A stretch of DNA of 31,179 nucleotides from Paulinella micropora (GCA_009731375.1 BJOX01000090.1:866598-897776); one strand, 5' to 3'. Counted from the first letter of the stretch, positions 1 to 9,509 are shown. Notes: generated from the sequence alone by a model not told the origin. A program made the numbers and translations.

Positions 1-27
1 AAAAAAAAAAAAAAAAAAAAAAAAGAG

Positions 28-65
<38 letters not shown>

Positions 66-152
66 GAGAGAGGAAGAGAGAGAGAGGAAGAGAGAGAGAG
101 AGAGGAGAGAGAGGAAGAGAGAAAGGAAAAGATTGAGAGAGAGAGAGAGAGG
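1..152. repeat. Poly-A start and GA-rich low-complexity DNA
   Basis: The first 24 bases are A. They are followed by an imperfect GA/GGAA purine run to about 152. No gene signal is visible. The poly-A start mirrors the poly-A at the far end of the window, which suggests sequence contigs that stop at homopolymers. Confidence 0.9.
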
Positions 153-361
153 TGCAGTACGGGATTACAGCCGACAGGGTCGACCTCACGGCAGGTCCAT
201 GACCCTATGTGCATGTCATGCATCTATCGCAATATCTATCTATCTTCACCTGTGGATATTACCTACCAATCTCATGTACGTATGTTTGTGTAGGTATGTT
301 ATGCAAAAAATGTTATGCATGCATGTTATTTATATATATTTCACTGTGTGCCTCTGCGCAG
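153..361. other. Non-repetitive stretch without a gene
   Basis: This is mixed-composition sequence with short TATC and ATGT runs. The open frames that cross it continue into CA repeat, poly-C and gap, and show no recognisable protein. I see no RNA gene. Confidence 0.6.
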
Positions 362-407
362 AGCACACGCACACATACACACGCATACACACACACACAC
401 ACACAAG

Positions 408-443
<36 letters not shown>
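362..443. repeat. CA dinucleotide run followed by 36 C residues
   Basis: A (CA)n run at about 362-406 leads directly into an uninterrupted poly-C tract at 408-443, which stops at an N gap. The true tract length is unknown because the gap starts inside or just after it. Confidence 0.95.
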
Positions 444-496
444 NNNNNNNNNNNNNNNNNNNNNNNNNNNNNNNNNNNNNNNNNNNNNNNNNNNNN
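444..496. other. Assembly gap, 53 N
   Basis: Fifty-three undetermined bases lie between the poly-C tract and the 53-bp minisatellite. The gap length happens to equal one minisatellite unit. Confidence 1.
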
Positions 497-709
497 AGAA
501 ATACATCCAACTACAACTACAAATACATCCGAATCACCCACTTCTCGACAGAAATACATCCAACTACAACTACAAATACATCCGAATCACCCACTTCTCC
601 ACAGAAATACATCCAACTACAACTACAAATACATCCGAATCACCCACTTCTCCACAGAAATACATCCAACTACAACTACAAATACATCCGAATCACCCAC
701 CCCTCTCCA
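497..709. repeat. 53-bp minisatellite, four copies
   Basis: Units begin with AGAAATACATCCAACTAC at 497, 550, 603 and 656, an exact 53-bp period. The units are nearly identical and the last one diverges at its end (CACCCACCCCTCTCC). Since 53 is not a multiple of 3, each unit shifts the reading frame, which argues against coding even though all three forward frames stay open. The array may extend into the preceding gap. Confidence 0.95.
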
Positions 710-1035
710 CAGAAATCAACATCATCAAGACCGACGGACAGAAAGAAGCACAGACAGACAGAGGAAAACACACGCACACACACTGACACACAAAGAAAGG
801 CAAGGAAGAGAGAAATTTAGCAAGATAAGTTTGATCCTTCTCTAGCAGACAACAAACATACACACACAAAGAAAGCAAGGAAGAGAGCGATTGCTTTCGT
901 GTCTTTTGACCCGTGAGCACGCAGGTTTCCGACAGCTGCTCTCCCATCATCTGCACACAACAGCGCACAGAGCAGTAACAGTCATGACGCAGGCTTCCGA
1001 CGGCTGCTCTTGCATCTGCACAATACCCCCCACAA
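710..1035. other. Mixed sequence with small direct repeats
   Basis: No gene is seen. Two short imperfect direct repeats are visible: ACACAAAGAAAG...GCAAGGAAGAGAG near 785-813 and 865-889, and GCAGG.TTCCGAC.GCTGCTCT near 921 and 990. The second leads into the 52-bp minisatellite. Confidence 0.6.
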
Positions 1036-1777
1036 CAGCCGCGACACTCCTGACTCCGCAGAATACCCCCCACACGACAGCAGCAACAGCAAGGCAGACA
1101 CTCCTGACTCCGCACAATACCCCACAGCACAGCAGTAACAGCAAGCCAGACACTCCTGACTCCGCACAATACCCCACAGCACAGCAGTAACAGCATGCCA
1201 GACACTCCTGACTCCCGCACAATACCCCACACCACAGCAGCAGCAGCAAGCCAGACAATCCTGACTCCGCACAATACCCCACACCACAGCAGCAACAGCA
1301 AGCCAGACACTCCTGACTCCCGCACAATACCCCACACCACAGCAGTAACAGCGAGCCAGCGTCACTCCTGACTCCGCACAATACCCCACACCACAGCAGT
1401 AACAGCGAGCCAGCGACACTCCTGACTCCGCACAATACCCCACAGCACAGCTAACAGCGAGCCAGCGACACTCCTGACTCCGCACAATACCCCACAGCAC
1501 AGCAGTAACAGCGAGCCAGCGACACTCCTGACTCCGCACAATACCCCCCACAGCAGTAACAGCAAGCCAGCGTCACTCCTGACTCCGCACAATACCCCAC
1601 ACCACAGCAGTAACAGCAGTCACTCCTGACTCCGCACAATACCCCACACCACAGCAGCAACAGTAAACCAGACACTCCTGACTCCGCACAATACCCCACA
1701 CCACAGCAGTAGCAGCAAGCTAGACACTCCTGACTCCGCACAATACCCCACACCACAGCAGCAACAGCAAGCCAGCG
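1036..1777. repeat. 52-bp GC-rich minisatellite, 14 copies
   Basis: The core CTCCTGACTCCGCACAAT occurs 14 times, at intervals of mostly 52 bp but ranging from about 46 to 56 bp. The core is followed by ACCCCACACCACAGCAG and TAACAGCAAGCCAG. Variants fall into sub-blocks: CCAGACA in units 2-6, CCAGCGA/CCAGCGT in the middle, CCAGACA again at the end. This suggests block-wise amplification. Long reverse-strand frames across it (repeats of VRS, LLLLWCG, CGVLC) exist only because the unit has few stops. The 52-bp unit changes frame at every copy, so I do not call a protein. Confidence 0.95.
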
Positions 1778-1823
1778 TGAGGGCAAAATATAAAATAGGT
1801 GCATGTGTGCATATATGCCTGAA

Positions 1824-1971
1824 TGCATGTATGTATGTATGTATGTATGTATGTATGTATGTATGTATGTATGATGTATGTATGTACGTACGTACGTATG
1901 TATGTAGGTATGTATGTATGTACATACGTATGTATGTATGTATGTATGTATGTATGTACGTAAGTATGTAT
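1824..1971. repeat. (ATGT)n array with ACGT variants
   Basis: Tetranucleotide ATGT repeat interrupted by ACGT, AGGT and ATGATGT variants. No gene. Confidence 0.95.
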
Positions 1972-2094
1972 GCAGTAAAGAATTGCTAGATACTAACATC
2001 GATAAAGGGCAAGGCGTGTATTGCATGCATGTGTAGTTGTACTTGTATTTATAGATGCTGCTTTGAGAAGTTATACGCAAGGAAAAATGAGTAC

Positions 2095-2126
2095 ATAGTA
2101 AGTAAGTAAGAAAGTAAGTAAGTAAG

Positions 2127-2222
<96 letters not shown>

Positions 2223-2336
2223 AAATAAATCAGTAAGCCAGTAAGTAAGTATTACTAAGTAAGTAAGCAAGTAAGTAAGAAAGAAAGTAAGTAAGAAAGT
2301 AAGTAAGAAAGAAAGTAAGTAAGAAAGTAAGTAAGA

Positions 2337-2375
<39 letters not shown>

Positions 2376-2447
2376 GAAGTAAGTAAGTAAGTAAGTAAAT
2401 AAAGAAATATAAAATAAATAAATTAAAAAAATAAATAAATAAATAGA

Positions 2448-2482
<35 letters not shown>

Positions 2483-2590
2483 ATCAGTAAGCCAGTAAGT
2501 AAGTATTACTAAGTAAGTAAGCAAGTAAGTAAGAAAGAAAGTAAGTAAGAAAGTAAGTAAGAAAGAAATTAAGTAAGAAAGTAAGTAAGC

Positions 2591-2641
<51 letters not shown>

Positions 2642-2691
2642 TAAAGAAATGTAAAATAAATAATAAATAAATGAATAAATAAATAAATAAC

Positions 2692-2738
<47 letters not shown>

Positions 2739-2740
2739 AC
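2095..2740. repeat. AAGT/AAAT array with a 254-bp higher-order unit
   Basis: Blocks of AAGT, AAAT and AAAG repeat. The marker CAGTAAGCCAGTAAG starts at 2231 and again at 2485, followed in both cases by TAAGTATTACTAAG and the same order of AAGT/AAAG blocks. The period is therefore 254 bp. This is a local duplication on top of the tetranucleotide repeat. Confidence 0.9.
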
Positions 2741-2935
2741 AAGAGGGCGATTTGGATGTATTTGTATTAGTAGCGTTAGCTGAAGCTCATTAATATCCCA
2801 TTCACAACGACAAGTATATCAATAAAAGTAAAATAAATCAACAAATTCAAATTCAAACAAAAAAGTGAAAAAAGTAAGATACATAAATAAATGAAATAAA
2901 AATGAAAGAAATGAAATAAATGAAATCAATAAAAA
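2741..2935. other. Short AT-rich non-repetitive stretch
   Basis: AT-rich sequence with no open frame of note and no RNA signal that I recognise. Confidence 0.6.
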
Positions 2936-2936
2936 T

Positions 2937-3053
2937 CAATAAAAATAAATAAAATAAATAAAATAAATAAAATAAATAAAATAAATAAAATAAATAAAAT
3001 AAATAAAATAAATAAAATAAATAAAATAAATAAAATAAATAAAATAAATAAAA
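2937..3053. repeat. 9-bp AAATAAAAT array, about 13 copies
   Basis: A very regular AAATAAAAT nonamer runs for about 117 bp. The reverse-strand open frame reads FIYFIYF only because of this period. Confidence 0.95.
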
Positions 3054-3080
3054 TCGAAAACGCCCGGTTCACAAGTTATG

Positions 3081-3100
3081 TACCATTTGCATGTATTTGT

Positions 3101-3131
<31 letters not shown>

Positions 3132-3160
3132 GGAATATACCATTTGCATGTATTTGTACT
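3081..3160. repeat. Pair of 23-bp direct repeats around a TA run
   Basis: TACCATTTGCATGTATTTG (extending to TACT) occurs at 3081-3103 and again, identical, at 3138-3160. A (TA)n tract of about 26 bp lies between them. No gene. Confidence 0.85.
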
Positions 3161-3210
3161 TGTAATTGGAACTGCAAGTGCAAGCATATGGTTGCTCAAG
3201 CCCTCCGTCC

Positions 3211-3305
3211 TTGAGAGAGAGAGAGAGAGAGCGAGAGAGAGATGGATGGATGGATAGATGGATAGATGGATCGATCGATCGATTGATAGATATATAGATA
3301 GATAA

Positions 3306-3337
<32 letters not shown>

Positions 3338-3382
3338 GTAGGTAGGAAGGTAGATAGATAGATAGATAGATATATAGATAGA
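3211..3382. repeat. GA, GATG and GATA arrays
   Basis: GA dinucleotide, then GATG, GATC and GATA blocks, ending against dispersed repeat A copy 1. Confidence 0.95.
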
Positions 3383-3390
3383 TAGATGAA

Positions 3391-3679
3391 ATATCGACTA
3401 ATGTCAGAAAAAAGGAGCTTCTGATTTCGTCAACCAGGAAGTCTGTGGGTAAAGTATTAACCCGATGCCCAGCTAAGCCGTGATGTTTGCACGGAAGGGA
3501 CTGATACAGGCAATACCAAAGCTCCCTAGTACCAGGCGGGGCCAGGGCTCGTTCCATAAAGCGCCCCTTGCAGAACGAGCTCCCACCTCCATTACAGAGG
3601 GCCCAGTAAGCAGATGGAGTTTCGAGACTGTTCGACAGTCTAGTATAAACCGACAGAGCACTGTGGGTTTTATTCCGGG
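3391..3679 (+). mobile_element. Dispersed repeat family A, copy 1 (truncated)
   Basis: This segment starts ATATCGACTAATGTCAG and runs to ATTCCGGG, where it joins a GATA array abruptly. The other full copies carry about 150 bp more at that side, so this one is truncated. It matches copies at 15065, 21725, 22293 and 26970 almost base for base. It contains a small perfect hairpin, GACTGT-TCG-ACAGTC, at about 3627-3641, and the palindromic pair GCTCGTTC/GAACGAGC. Both flanks are GATA. No transposase is encoded. The family is repetitive and probably mobile, but its class is unknown. A SINE-like or non-autonomous Helitron-like element with a microsatellite end is possible. Confidence 0.75.
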
Positions 3680-3725
3680 AGATAGATAGATAGATAGATA
3701 GATAGATGGATAGATAGATAGATAA

Positions 3726-3774
<49 letters not shown>

Positions 3775-3831
3775 CATAGACAGTTTACTTGCTAAATAAC
3801 TGCTGATCACCAAAGTAGACACAAGAGGAGG

Positions 3832-3871
<40 letters not shown>

Positions 3872-4013
3872 CATAGACAGTTTACTTGCTAAATAATTGC
3901 TGATCACCAAAGTAGACACAAGAGGAGGTAGATAGATAGATAGATAGATAGATAGAGATAGACAGTTTACTTGCTAAATAACTGCTGATCACCAAAGTAG
4001 ACACAAGAGGAGG

Positions 4014-4053
<40 letters not shown>

Positions 4054-4203
4054 CATAGACAGTTTACTTGCTAAATAATTGCTGATCACCAAAGTAGACA
4101 CAAGAGGAGGTAGATAGATAGATAGATAGATAGATAGAGATAGACAGTTTACTTGCTAAATAACTGCTGATCACCAAAGTAGACACAAGAGAGAGAGAGA
4201 GAG

Positions 4204-4234
<31 letters not shown>

Positions 4235-4291
4235 CATAGACAGTTTACATGCTAAATAACTGCTGATGACCGAAGTATGCACAAGAGGAGG

Positions 4292-4345
<54 letters not shown>
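3680..4345 (+). repeat. Family D: six 55-60 bp units alternating with GATA
   Basis: The unit CAGTTTACTTGCTAAATAA + TGCTGATCACCAAAGTAG + ACACAAGAGGAGG starts at about 3773, 3870, 3957, 4051, 4137 and 4231. Each unit is separated by 20-40 bp of GATA. Units 1, 3 and 5 read ATAACTG and units 2 and 4 read ATAATTG. Units 3 and 5 are led by GAGATAGAC, the others by GACATAGAC. Units 2+3 and 4+5 therefore form a 181-bp dimeric higher-order repeat. Unit 6 is the most diverged (GATGACCGAAGTATGC). Confidence 0.92.
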
Positions 4346-4357
<12 letters not shown>

Positions 4358-4358
<1 letters not shown>

Positions 4359-4490
4359 GATTTCGCAAAAGAAAAATCTTTGCAAAGGGAACGCAGTTTC
4401 ACATCAAACAGCAATTTTTGGTAATGTGCATGTGTCCGGGATGGGAATCACGGGTAGACTGTGTTCTCGAAAAAGAAGAGAAGGGAAGGT
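4358..4490 (+). repeat. Dispersed repeat family K, copy 1
   Basis: The segment with AACGCAGTTTCACATCAAAC and CATGTGTCCGGGATGGGAAT is repeated with substitutions and small indels at 6341-6470. Both copies have GATA on the left and a purine-rich AAAGAAGAG tail on the right. Function unknown. Confidence 0.8.
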
Positions 4491-4499
4491 AGATGAAGA

Positions 4500-4512
4500 A
4501 AGAGATAGATAA

Positions 4513-4551
<39 letters not shown>

Positions 4552-4632
4552 CATAGATACATAGATAGATAAGATAGATAGATACATAGATACATAGATA
4601 GATAAGATAGATAAGATAGATAAGATAGATAG

Positions 4633-4669
<37 letters not shown>

Positions 4670-4710
4670 GTAGGTAGGTAGGTAGATAGCTAGGTATCTA
4701 GGTAGATAGG
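4500..4710. repeat. GATA/GATACATA/GGTA array
   Basis: Tetranucleotide array with period-18 variants (GATAGATACATAGATACATA and GATAAGATA blocks). Confidence 0.95.
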
Positions 4711-4777
4711 CAGTTAACTTGGCTGTTAGGGTTAGGGTTAGGGTTAGGGTTAGGGTTAGGTTTAGCAGTTACTTGGC
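4711..4777 (+). repeat. Interstitial telomeric repeat flanked by direct repeats
   Basis: Positions 4726-4760 are five TTAGGG units plus TTAGG. The tract is bracketed by CAGTTAACTTGGC at 4711-4723 and CAGTTACTTGGC at 4766-4777, which differ by one deleted base. The tract is too short and internal to be a chromosome end. The flanking repeat resembles the footprint left when telomere repeats are inserted during double-strand break repair. Confidence 0.9.
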
Positions 4778-4855
4778 AGGTGGCGCTTGTATCGCCGTAA
4801 TAATTGCAGGGGTTACTGTCCAATGTATCCACCTCAGCACACCTACACACCACAC

Positions 4856-4959
4856 ATACACAAATACATACATACATAAATACATACATACATACATAAG
4901 TATACACATAAGTACATACATACATACATACACACTACATACATACATACATACATACA

Positions 4960-4993
<34 letters not shown>

Positions 4994-5166
4994 CATACAT
5001 ACATACATACATACATACATACATACATACATACGTACATACATACGTACGTACATATATACGTACGTAGATATACGTACGTACATATACGTACGTACAT
5101 ACATACATACATGCATACATACATATGTACATATGTAAATACATACATACATACATACATACATAC
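4856..5166. repeat. (CATA)n array with CGTA variants
   Basis: CATA tetranucleotide array with a patch of CGTA/TATA variants at about 5034-5095. It is followed by 50 bp of non-repetitive DNA and then a TATG array at 5217-5266, i.e. the same repeat on the opposite strand. Confidence 0.95.
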
Positions 5167-5216
5167 GTGCAAAGGGTGAATGAATGCGGCAAATATGTGT
5201 ATGCTATGCATGTTAT

Positions 5217-5266
5217 GTATGTATGTATGTATGTATGTATGTATGTATGTATGTATGTATGTATGC
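5217..5266. repeat. (TATG)n array, strand-switched relative to 4856-5166
   Basis: About 12 TATG units. With the CATA array upstream it forms inverted arms around a ~50-bp spacer (5167-5216). Confidence 0.93.
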
Positions 5267-5339
5267 TATGTAGATGTGGCTGTGAGTGTTGGCGTTGTTT
5301 CAACACACACCCGATGCGCTACCAAGCATAAGCCAAACC

Positions 5340-5738
<399 letters not shown>

Positions 5739-5789
5739 GGTACGTCAATGCGGCGTATGCTTTGCAGGTCTCACCAGACACGTATCCTA

Positions 5790-5965
5790 TACATAACATA
5801 CATAAAATACATATATACATCATATACATACATAAATATATACATATATCAAAATATATAATACATAAACGTACACATACATACATACATACATACCTGC
5901 ATACCTACATATATTACATACGTATATTGCATACATACATACATACATACATACATACATACAAA
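5790..5965. repeat. CATA-rich array
   Basis: Imperfect CATA/CATATA repeat with degenerate variants and no coding signal. Confidence 0.9.
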
Positions 5966-6045
5966 AATAGTAGATACCAACATGTATGGCTTACGTGAGG
6001 TGGTGGTGAGACGAAGGTGGCTTCCTCTAATCGGTCACATAATAC

Positions 6046-6261
6046 ATGAGAAGTTACTAGTTCTTAAGTGCAATGAGAAATGACTTCAAGCGCTTCGTTC
6101 TCAGTCAATACTGGTGTCCAGAATCTGTATCGTAGCTCATTAGTAAGCTCTTGACAAGGGCTTTCAAATGAGCCACTGCACAAGCGACAGCAACCAGCAT
6201 TGGCTGAGATCGAAACACTTGAAGTCATTGCTCATTGTAGTTAAGAACTAGGAACTTCTCA
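6046..6261. mobile_element. MITE-like element family B, copy 1
   Basis: About 216 bp. The left end TGAGAAGTTACTAGTTCTTA and the right end, read in reverse complement as TGAGAAGTTCCTAGTTCTTA, form terminal inverted repeats that continue imperfectly for about 65 bp each. The whole element can fold into a long hairpin. Related copies lie at 13821 and 16437. It has no open frame, as expected of a non-autonomous DNA element. Candidate target duplications are ambiguous because the flanks are themselves repetitive. Confidence 0.85.
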
Positions 6262-6280
6262 ATACCAACATGCACCATAG

Positions 6281-6338
6281 TAGGTAGATAGGTAGGTAGG
6301 TAGGTAGGTAGATAGGTAGATAGGTAGATAGATAGATA
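6281..6338. repeat. GGTA/GATA array
   Basis: Short tetranucleotide array preceding family K copy 2. Confidence 0.95.
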
Positions 6339-6340
6339 AA

Positions 6341-6470
6341 TGAGATGTCGCAAAGGAATGTAGTCCTTGCAAAGGAACGCAGTTTCACATCAAACAGTAA
6401 TTTGTGTACTGTGCATGTGTCCGGGATGGGAATCACGAGTAGACTTTCTGGAAAAAAGAAGAGGAGGAAG
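6341..6470 (+). repeat. Dispersed repeat family K, copy 2
   Basis: Shares AACGCAGTTTCACATCAAAC and CATGTGTCCGGGATGGGAAT with 4358-4490, with substitutions and indels between (TTTTTGGTAATG versus TTTGTGTACTG). It has the same GATA left flank and purine-rich right side. No function recognised. Confidence 0.8.
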
Positions 6471-7008
6471 GACGTTGAAAAAAAAGGCAATTTAGGAATG
6501 GAGAGTGGGGAGGATAAGGAAGAAGAGAAAGAAAAGGAAGCCGTTAGTCCAAGTGTTTTGAGCACTGTAAGCTTGCGCAAGCTACAATGATGACATTGTG
6601 TAAAGGCCTAAACCCCCGAAGGGACCTAGCCCGGGCTATGCAACACTGGACGGCTATGCAACACTGGACGGCTATGACGGAATGCAGGATGAGAGATAAG
6701 GGGAGGATGAGAGGGAGGGCGGATTGGAGTTCTTCAATGTTTTTCCCTTTGCTTGGTGTTGATGGCAAAATCAGGTGCTTTCTTCTTTCGATTGGTTCTT
6801 TCGGGGCACTTCTTGGACGAAATGAGAGTATGTCTAGGCGTCAACACTGTGGGTGGAATCCGGGTTGACAATGCCGGGTTGTGACTTATAGTCCGGATGG
6901 ACGTGCACTTTTGGACTCTTCTTTTCGAGGAGGCTCGAAGGATCTTCGTAAGGGTGGACATGAGCAAAATCTTCTCCAAGGGGTTTGAAGAAAAAGGCAA
7001 AATGGAGA
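6471..7008. other. Largest non-repetitive island, no supported gene
   Basis: About 540 bp of normal-complexity sequence. Open frames of 81 residues (from 6345) and 93 residues (from 6587) on the plus strand, and 110 and 88 residues on the minus strand, resemble no family I know. Their overlap on both strands is what chance gives. A 17-bp unit GCTATGCAACACTGGAC repeats twice near 6635-6672. It could hold an exon or a relic element, but nothing in the sequence decides that. Confidence 0.5.
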
Positions 7009-7009
7009 A

Positions 7010-7011
7010 GG

Positions 7012-7058
<47 letters not shown>

Positions 7059-7075
7059 GTAGATAGGTAGGTAGG

Positions 7076-7124
<49 letters not shown>

Positions 7125-7160
7125 CGATAGGTAGGTAGGTAGGTAGATAGGTAGGCAGGA
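7010..7160. repeat. GATA/GGTA array
   Basis: GATA array with GGTA patches. It is followed by about 65 bp of non-repetitive DNA (7161-7225). Confidence 0.95.
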
Positions 7161-7225
7161 TAGTTTACCCGAGGTATTGGTCATGAAGGTGGTTGTCTCG
7201 AAATAATAACCTCGACCTGCCGTCA

Positions 7226-7260
7226 ATCGATGGATAGATAGATAGATAGATAGATAGATG

Positions 7261-7295
<35 letters not shown>

Positions 7296-7333
7296 GGATA
7301 TATAGATGGATAGATAGATGGATAGATAGATGG

Positions 7334-7364
<31 letters not shown>

Positions 7365-7389
7365 GATAGATAGATAGATAGACCGATAG

Positions 7390-7422
<33 letters not shown>

Positions 7423-7495
7423 GATAGATAGATAGATAGATAGACAGACAGACCGATAGATAGATAGATAGATAGATATATATATATATATATAG

Positions 7496-7534
<39 letters not shown>

Positions 7535-7556
7535 TAGATAGAGAGAGCGAGAGAGA
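7226..7556. repeat. GATA, TA and GA array
   Basis: GATA with GATG variants, two (TA)n islands at about 7390-7420 and 7476-7514, then GA repeat. No gene. Confidence 0.95.
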
Positions 7557-7605
7557 GTGTGTGTGTGTGCTTGTTGTTTGTTACCGCAGTTACGGAAGTA
7601 GGGAA

Positions 7606-7643
<38 letters not shown>

Positions 7644-7700
7644 GTGTGTGAGTATGTGTGTGTGCTTGTTGTGTGTTACCGCAATTACAAAAGTAGGGAA

Positions 7701-7740
<40 letters not shown>

Positions 7741-7901
7741 GTGTGTGAGTATGTATTTGTGTTTGTTGTGTGTTACCGCAATTACAAGTAGGGAAGCAGA
7801 GAGAGAGAGAGAGAGAGGGAGAGAGTGAGAGAGAGAGAGAGAGAGAGAGTTGTGTGTGAGTATGTATTTGTGTCTTACCTCAATTACAGAAATAGGGAAG
7901 C

Positions 7902-7947
<46 letters not shown>

Positions 7948-7960
7948 CAANNNNNNNNNN

Positions 7961-8045
<85 letters not shown>

Positions 8046-8071
8046 CGCAATTACAGAAGTAGGGAAGCATC
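7557..8071 (+). repeat. Family I: five 'TTACCGCAATTAC' units spaced by GA/CT runs
   Basis: The unit TTGTGTGTGAGTATGTGTG + GCTTGTTGTGTGTTACCGCA + ATTACAAAAGTAGGGAAGCA is repeated at about 7557, 7641, 7739 and 7848, with a partial copy at 8042-8069. Successive units are separated by GA runs. Across the 10-N gap at 7951 the separator changes from GA to CT while the unit after it stays in the same orientation. That is inconsistent with simple expansion and hints at a misjoin or inversion. Confidence 0.88.
7951..7960. other. Assembly gap, 10 N
   Basis: GA repeat on the left and CT repeat on the right of the gap. Confidence 1.
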
Positions 8072-8117
8072 TCATGTTCGCGGTTGACACACTGCGCCTA
8101 CGACATAGCTGCATACA

Positions 8118-8120
<3 letters not shown>

Positions 8121-8206
<86 letters not shown>

Positions 8207-8370
8207 GAGAGGAGAGAGAGAGGAGAGAGAGAGGCGCAGACAGGCAGACAGACAGGCAGACAGAAGGAAAGACAGACAGAAGGAAAGACAGAAAGATAGA
8301 AAGAGAGAAAGACAGAAAGACAGGCAGAAAGACAGAAAGGCAGGCAGACAGACAGACAGACAGACAGAAA
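8121..8370. repeat. GA array grading into GACA/GGCA/GAAA repeats
   Basis: Purine-rich dinucleotide tract followed by GACAGACAGGCAGAAAG tetranucleotide mixtures. All six-frame products are low complexity. Confidence 0.95.
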
Positions 8371-8488
8371 GGTCTACCGTGTAGTCGTTGTAGTTGTTGC
8401 AAGGATTGCCTGTTCACCCGCACACACTTATGTATGTATATGTCTATGCACAAATGTATGATAGGTATTTATGTATGTTATGCATGTA

Positions 8489-8761
8489 TTGCTGTTGACA
8501 TTCAAGACAACAAAAAAAATTGATTTTTCTGTTTTGGTTGGAATTTCAGTTTTGGTTGGAATTTTGATTTTGGGTGAAAATTTGAATTTTTCAAATTAAC
8601 GGCTATATTCGTCCGCAAAATATCGTAAATTTTCGCGAAATGTTACCGTTAAATTTGAAAATTTGAATTTTTGTCACAAAAATGAAAAACTGTCACAAAA
8701 ATGAAAATCTGACACAAAAATGAAAAACTAATTTTTGTTGTTGTCTTGAATGTCAACAGCA

Positions 8762-8762
<1 letters not shown>
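8489..8762. mobile_element. MITE-like element family C with TA target duplication
   Basis: 274 bp. The ends TTGCTGTTGACATTCAAG... and the reverse complement of ...CTTGAATGTCAACAGCAA match over 33 bp with one mismatch. TA lies on both sides (8487-8488 and 8763-8764). The inside is AT-rich, contains three or four repeats of GTCACAAAAATGAAAA, and has a nested inverted pair CAAATTAACGG (8592-8602) / CCGTTAAATTTG (8646-8657). TA duplication and these ends fit a non-autonomous Tc1/mariner-type element. No transposase is present, so the superfamily is an inference. Confidence 0.85.
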
Positions 8763-8764
<2 letters not shown>

Positions 8765-8792
<28 letters not shown>

Positions 8793-8960
8793 TGTATATA
8801 TGTATGCATGTATCATCGATACCATGCGTATTTGAGCTAGGCACGAAATTATGCATGTAATACTATGTACTTTCTGTAACGCATGTCATATGCATATCTA
8901 CACTACCTATATGTAATCTCTGTCATGTATGAGATGTATCTATCTATGTAAGCTATGCAA
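8765..8960. other. TATG run and non-repetitive DNA
   Basis: A short TATG array (8765-8800) is followed by about 150 bp rich in ATGTAT-like words. No gene. Confidence 0.6.
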
Positions 8961-8964
8961 GGTT

Positions 8965-9219
8965 AAACGAAGAATTTCGGCAAGTCAAAAATTTCGGCCA
9001 CCCTGGTTTTTCAGCGCAAAACACGGGTCTAAGCTTTTTTTGGCCGAATTTCAGCGCAAAACACGGTGTTAAGTTTTTTTTGGCCGAAGCCACCCTGGTC
9101 TTTCAACCGCAACAATGCAGTGCCTAAGCGTTTTTTTGGCGGAAAGTTGAGGCCCCCAAGGTTGTTTGGGGCTAAAACACCTAAGGGTAAGGAGCCGAAG
9201 CGCTACAACTGCTTCGAGA

Positions 9220-9222
<3 letters not shown>
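8965..9222. repeat. Degenerate tandem repeat 'CCACCCTGGT...TTTTTTTGGCCGAA'
   Basis: The words TTTCAGCGCAAAACACGG, TAAGCTTTTTTTGGC and CCACCCTGGT recur two to three times between 8990 and 9145 (TTTCAGCGC at about 9007 and 9049, TTTCAACCGC at about 9101). I see at least three diverged copies of about 42-55 bp. A plus-strand frame crosses it into CT repeat, without a recognisable domain. Confidence 0.7.
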
Positions 9223-9310
<88 letters not shown>

Positions 9311-9418
9311 GCTCTCTCTCGCTCTCTCTCGCTCTCTCTCTCTCTGTCTCGCTCTATCTCGCTCTCTCTCGCTCTCTCTCGCTCTCTCTCGCTCTCTCTC
9401 GCTCTCTCNNNNNNNNNN

Positions 9419-9509
<91 letters not shown>
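9223..9509. repeat. CT array with CTCG patch, interrupted by a gap
   Basis: Dinucleotide CT tract with a decamer-like GCTCTCTCTC block at about 9310-9408, then a 10-N gap (9409-9418), then CT again. No coding value. Confidence 0.95.
9409..9418. other. Assembly gap, 10 N
   Basis: CT repeat on both sides of the gap. Confidence 1.

Noticed and set aside
4231-4292. Possible hammerhead ribozyme (CTGATGA) in family D unit 6
   Set aside because: The GAAA core is missing and the other seven units read CTGATCA. The motif arose from one substitution in the most diverged unit.
4726-4760. Chromosome end
   Set aside because: Only 35 bp of TTAGGG, flanked on both sides by internal sequence and a direct repeat.
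6345-6868. Two overlapping plus-strand frames of 81 and 93 residues in the non-repetitive island
   Set aside because: No known domain, minus-strand frames of equal length over the same DNA, and no visible splice or promoter context. Could be an exon but not supportable.
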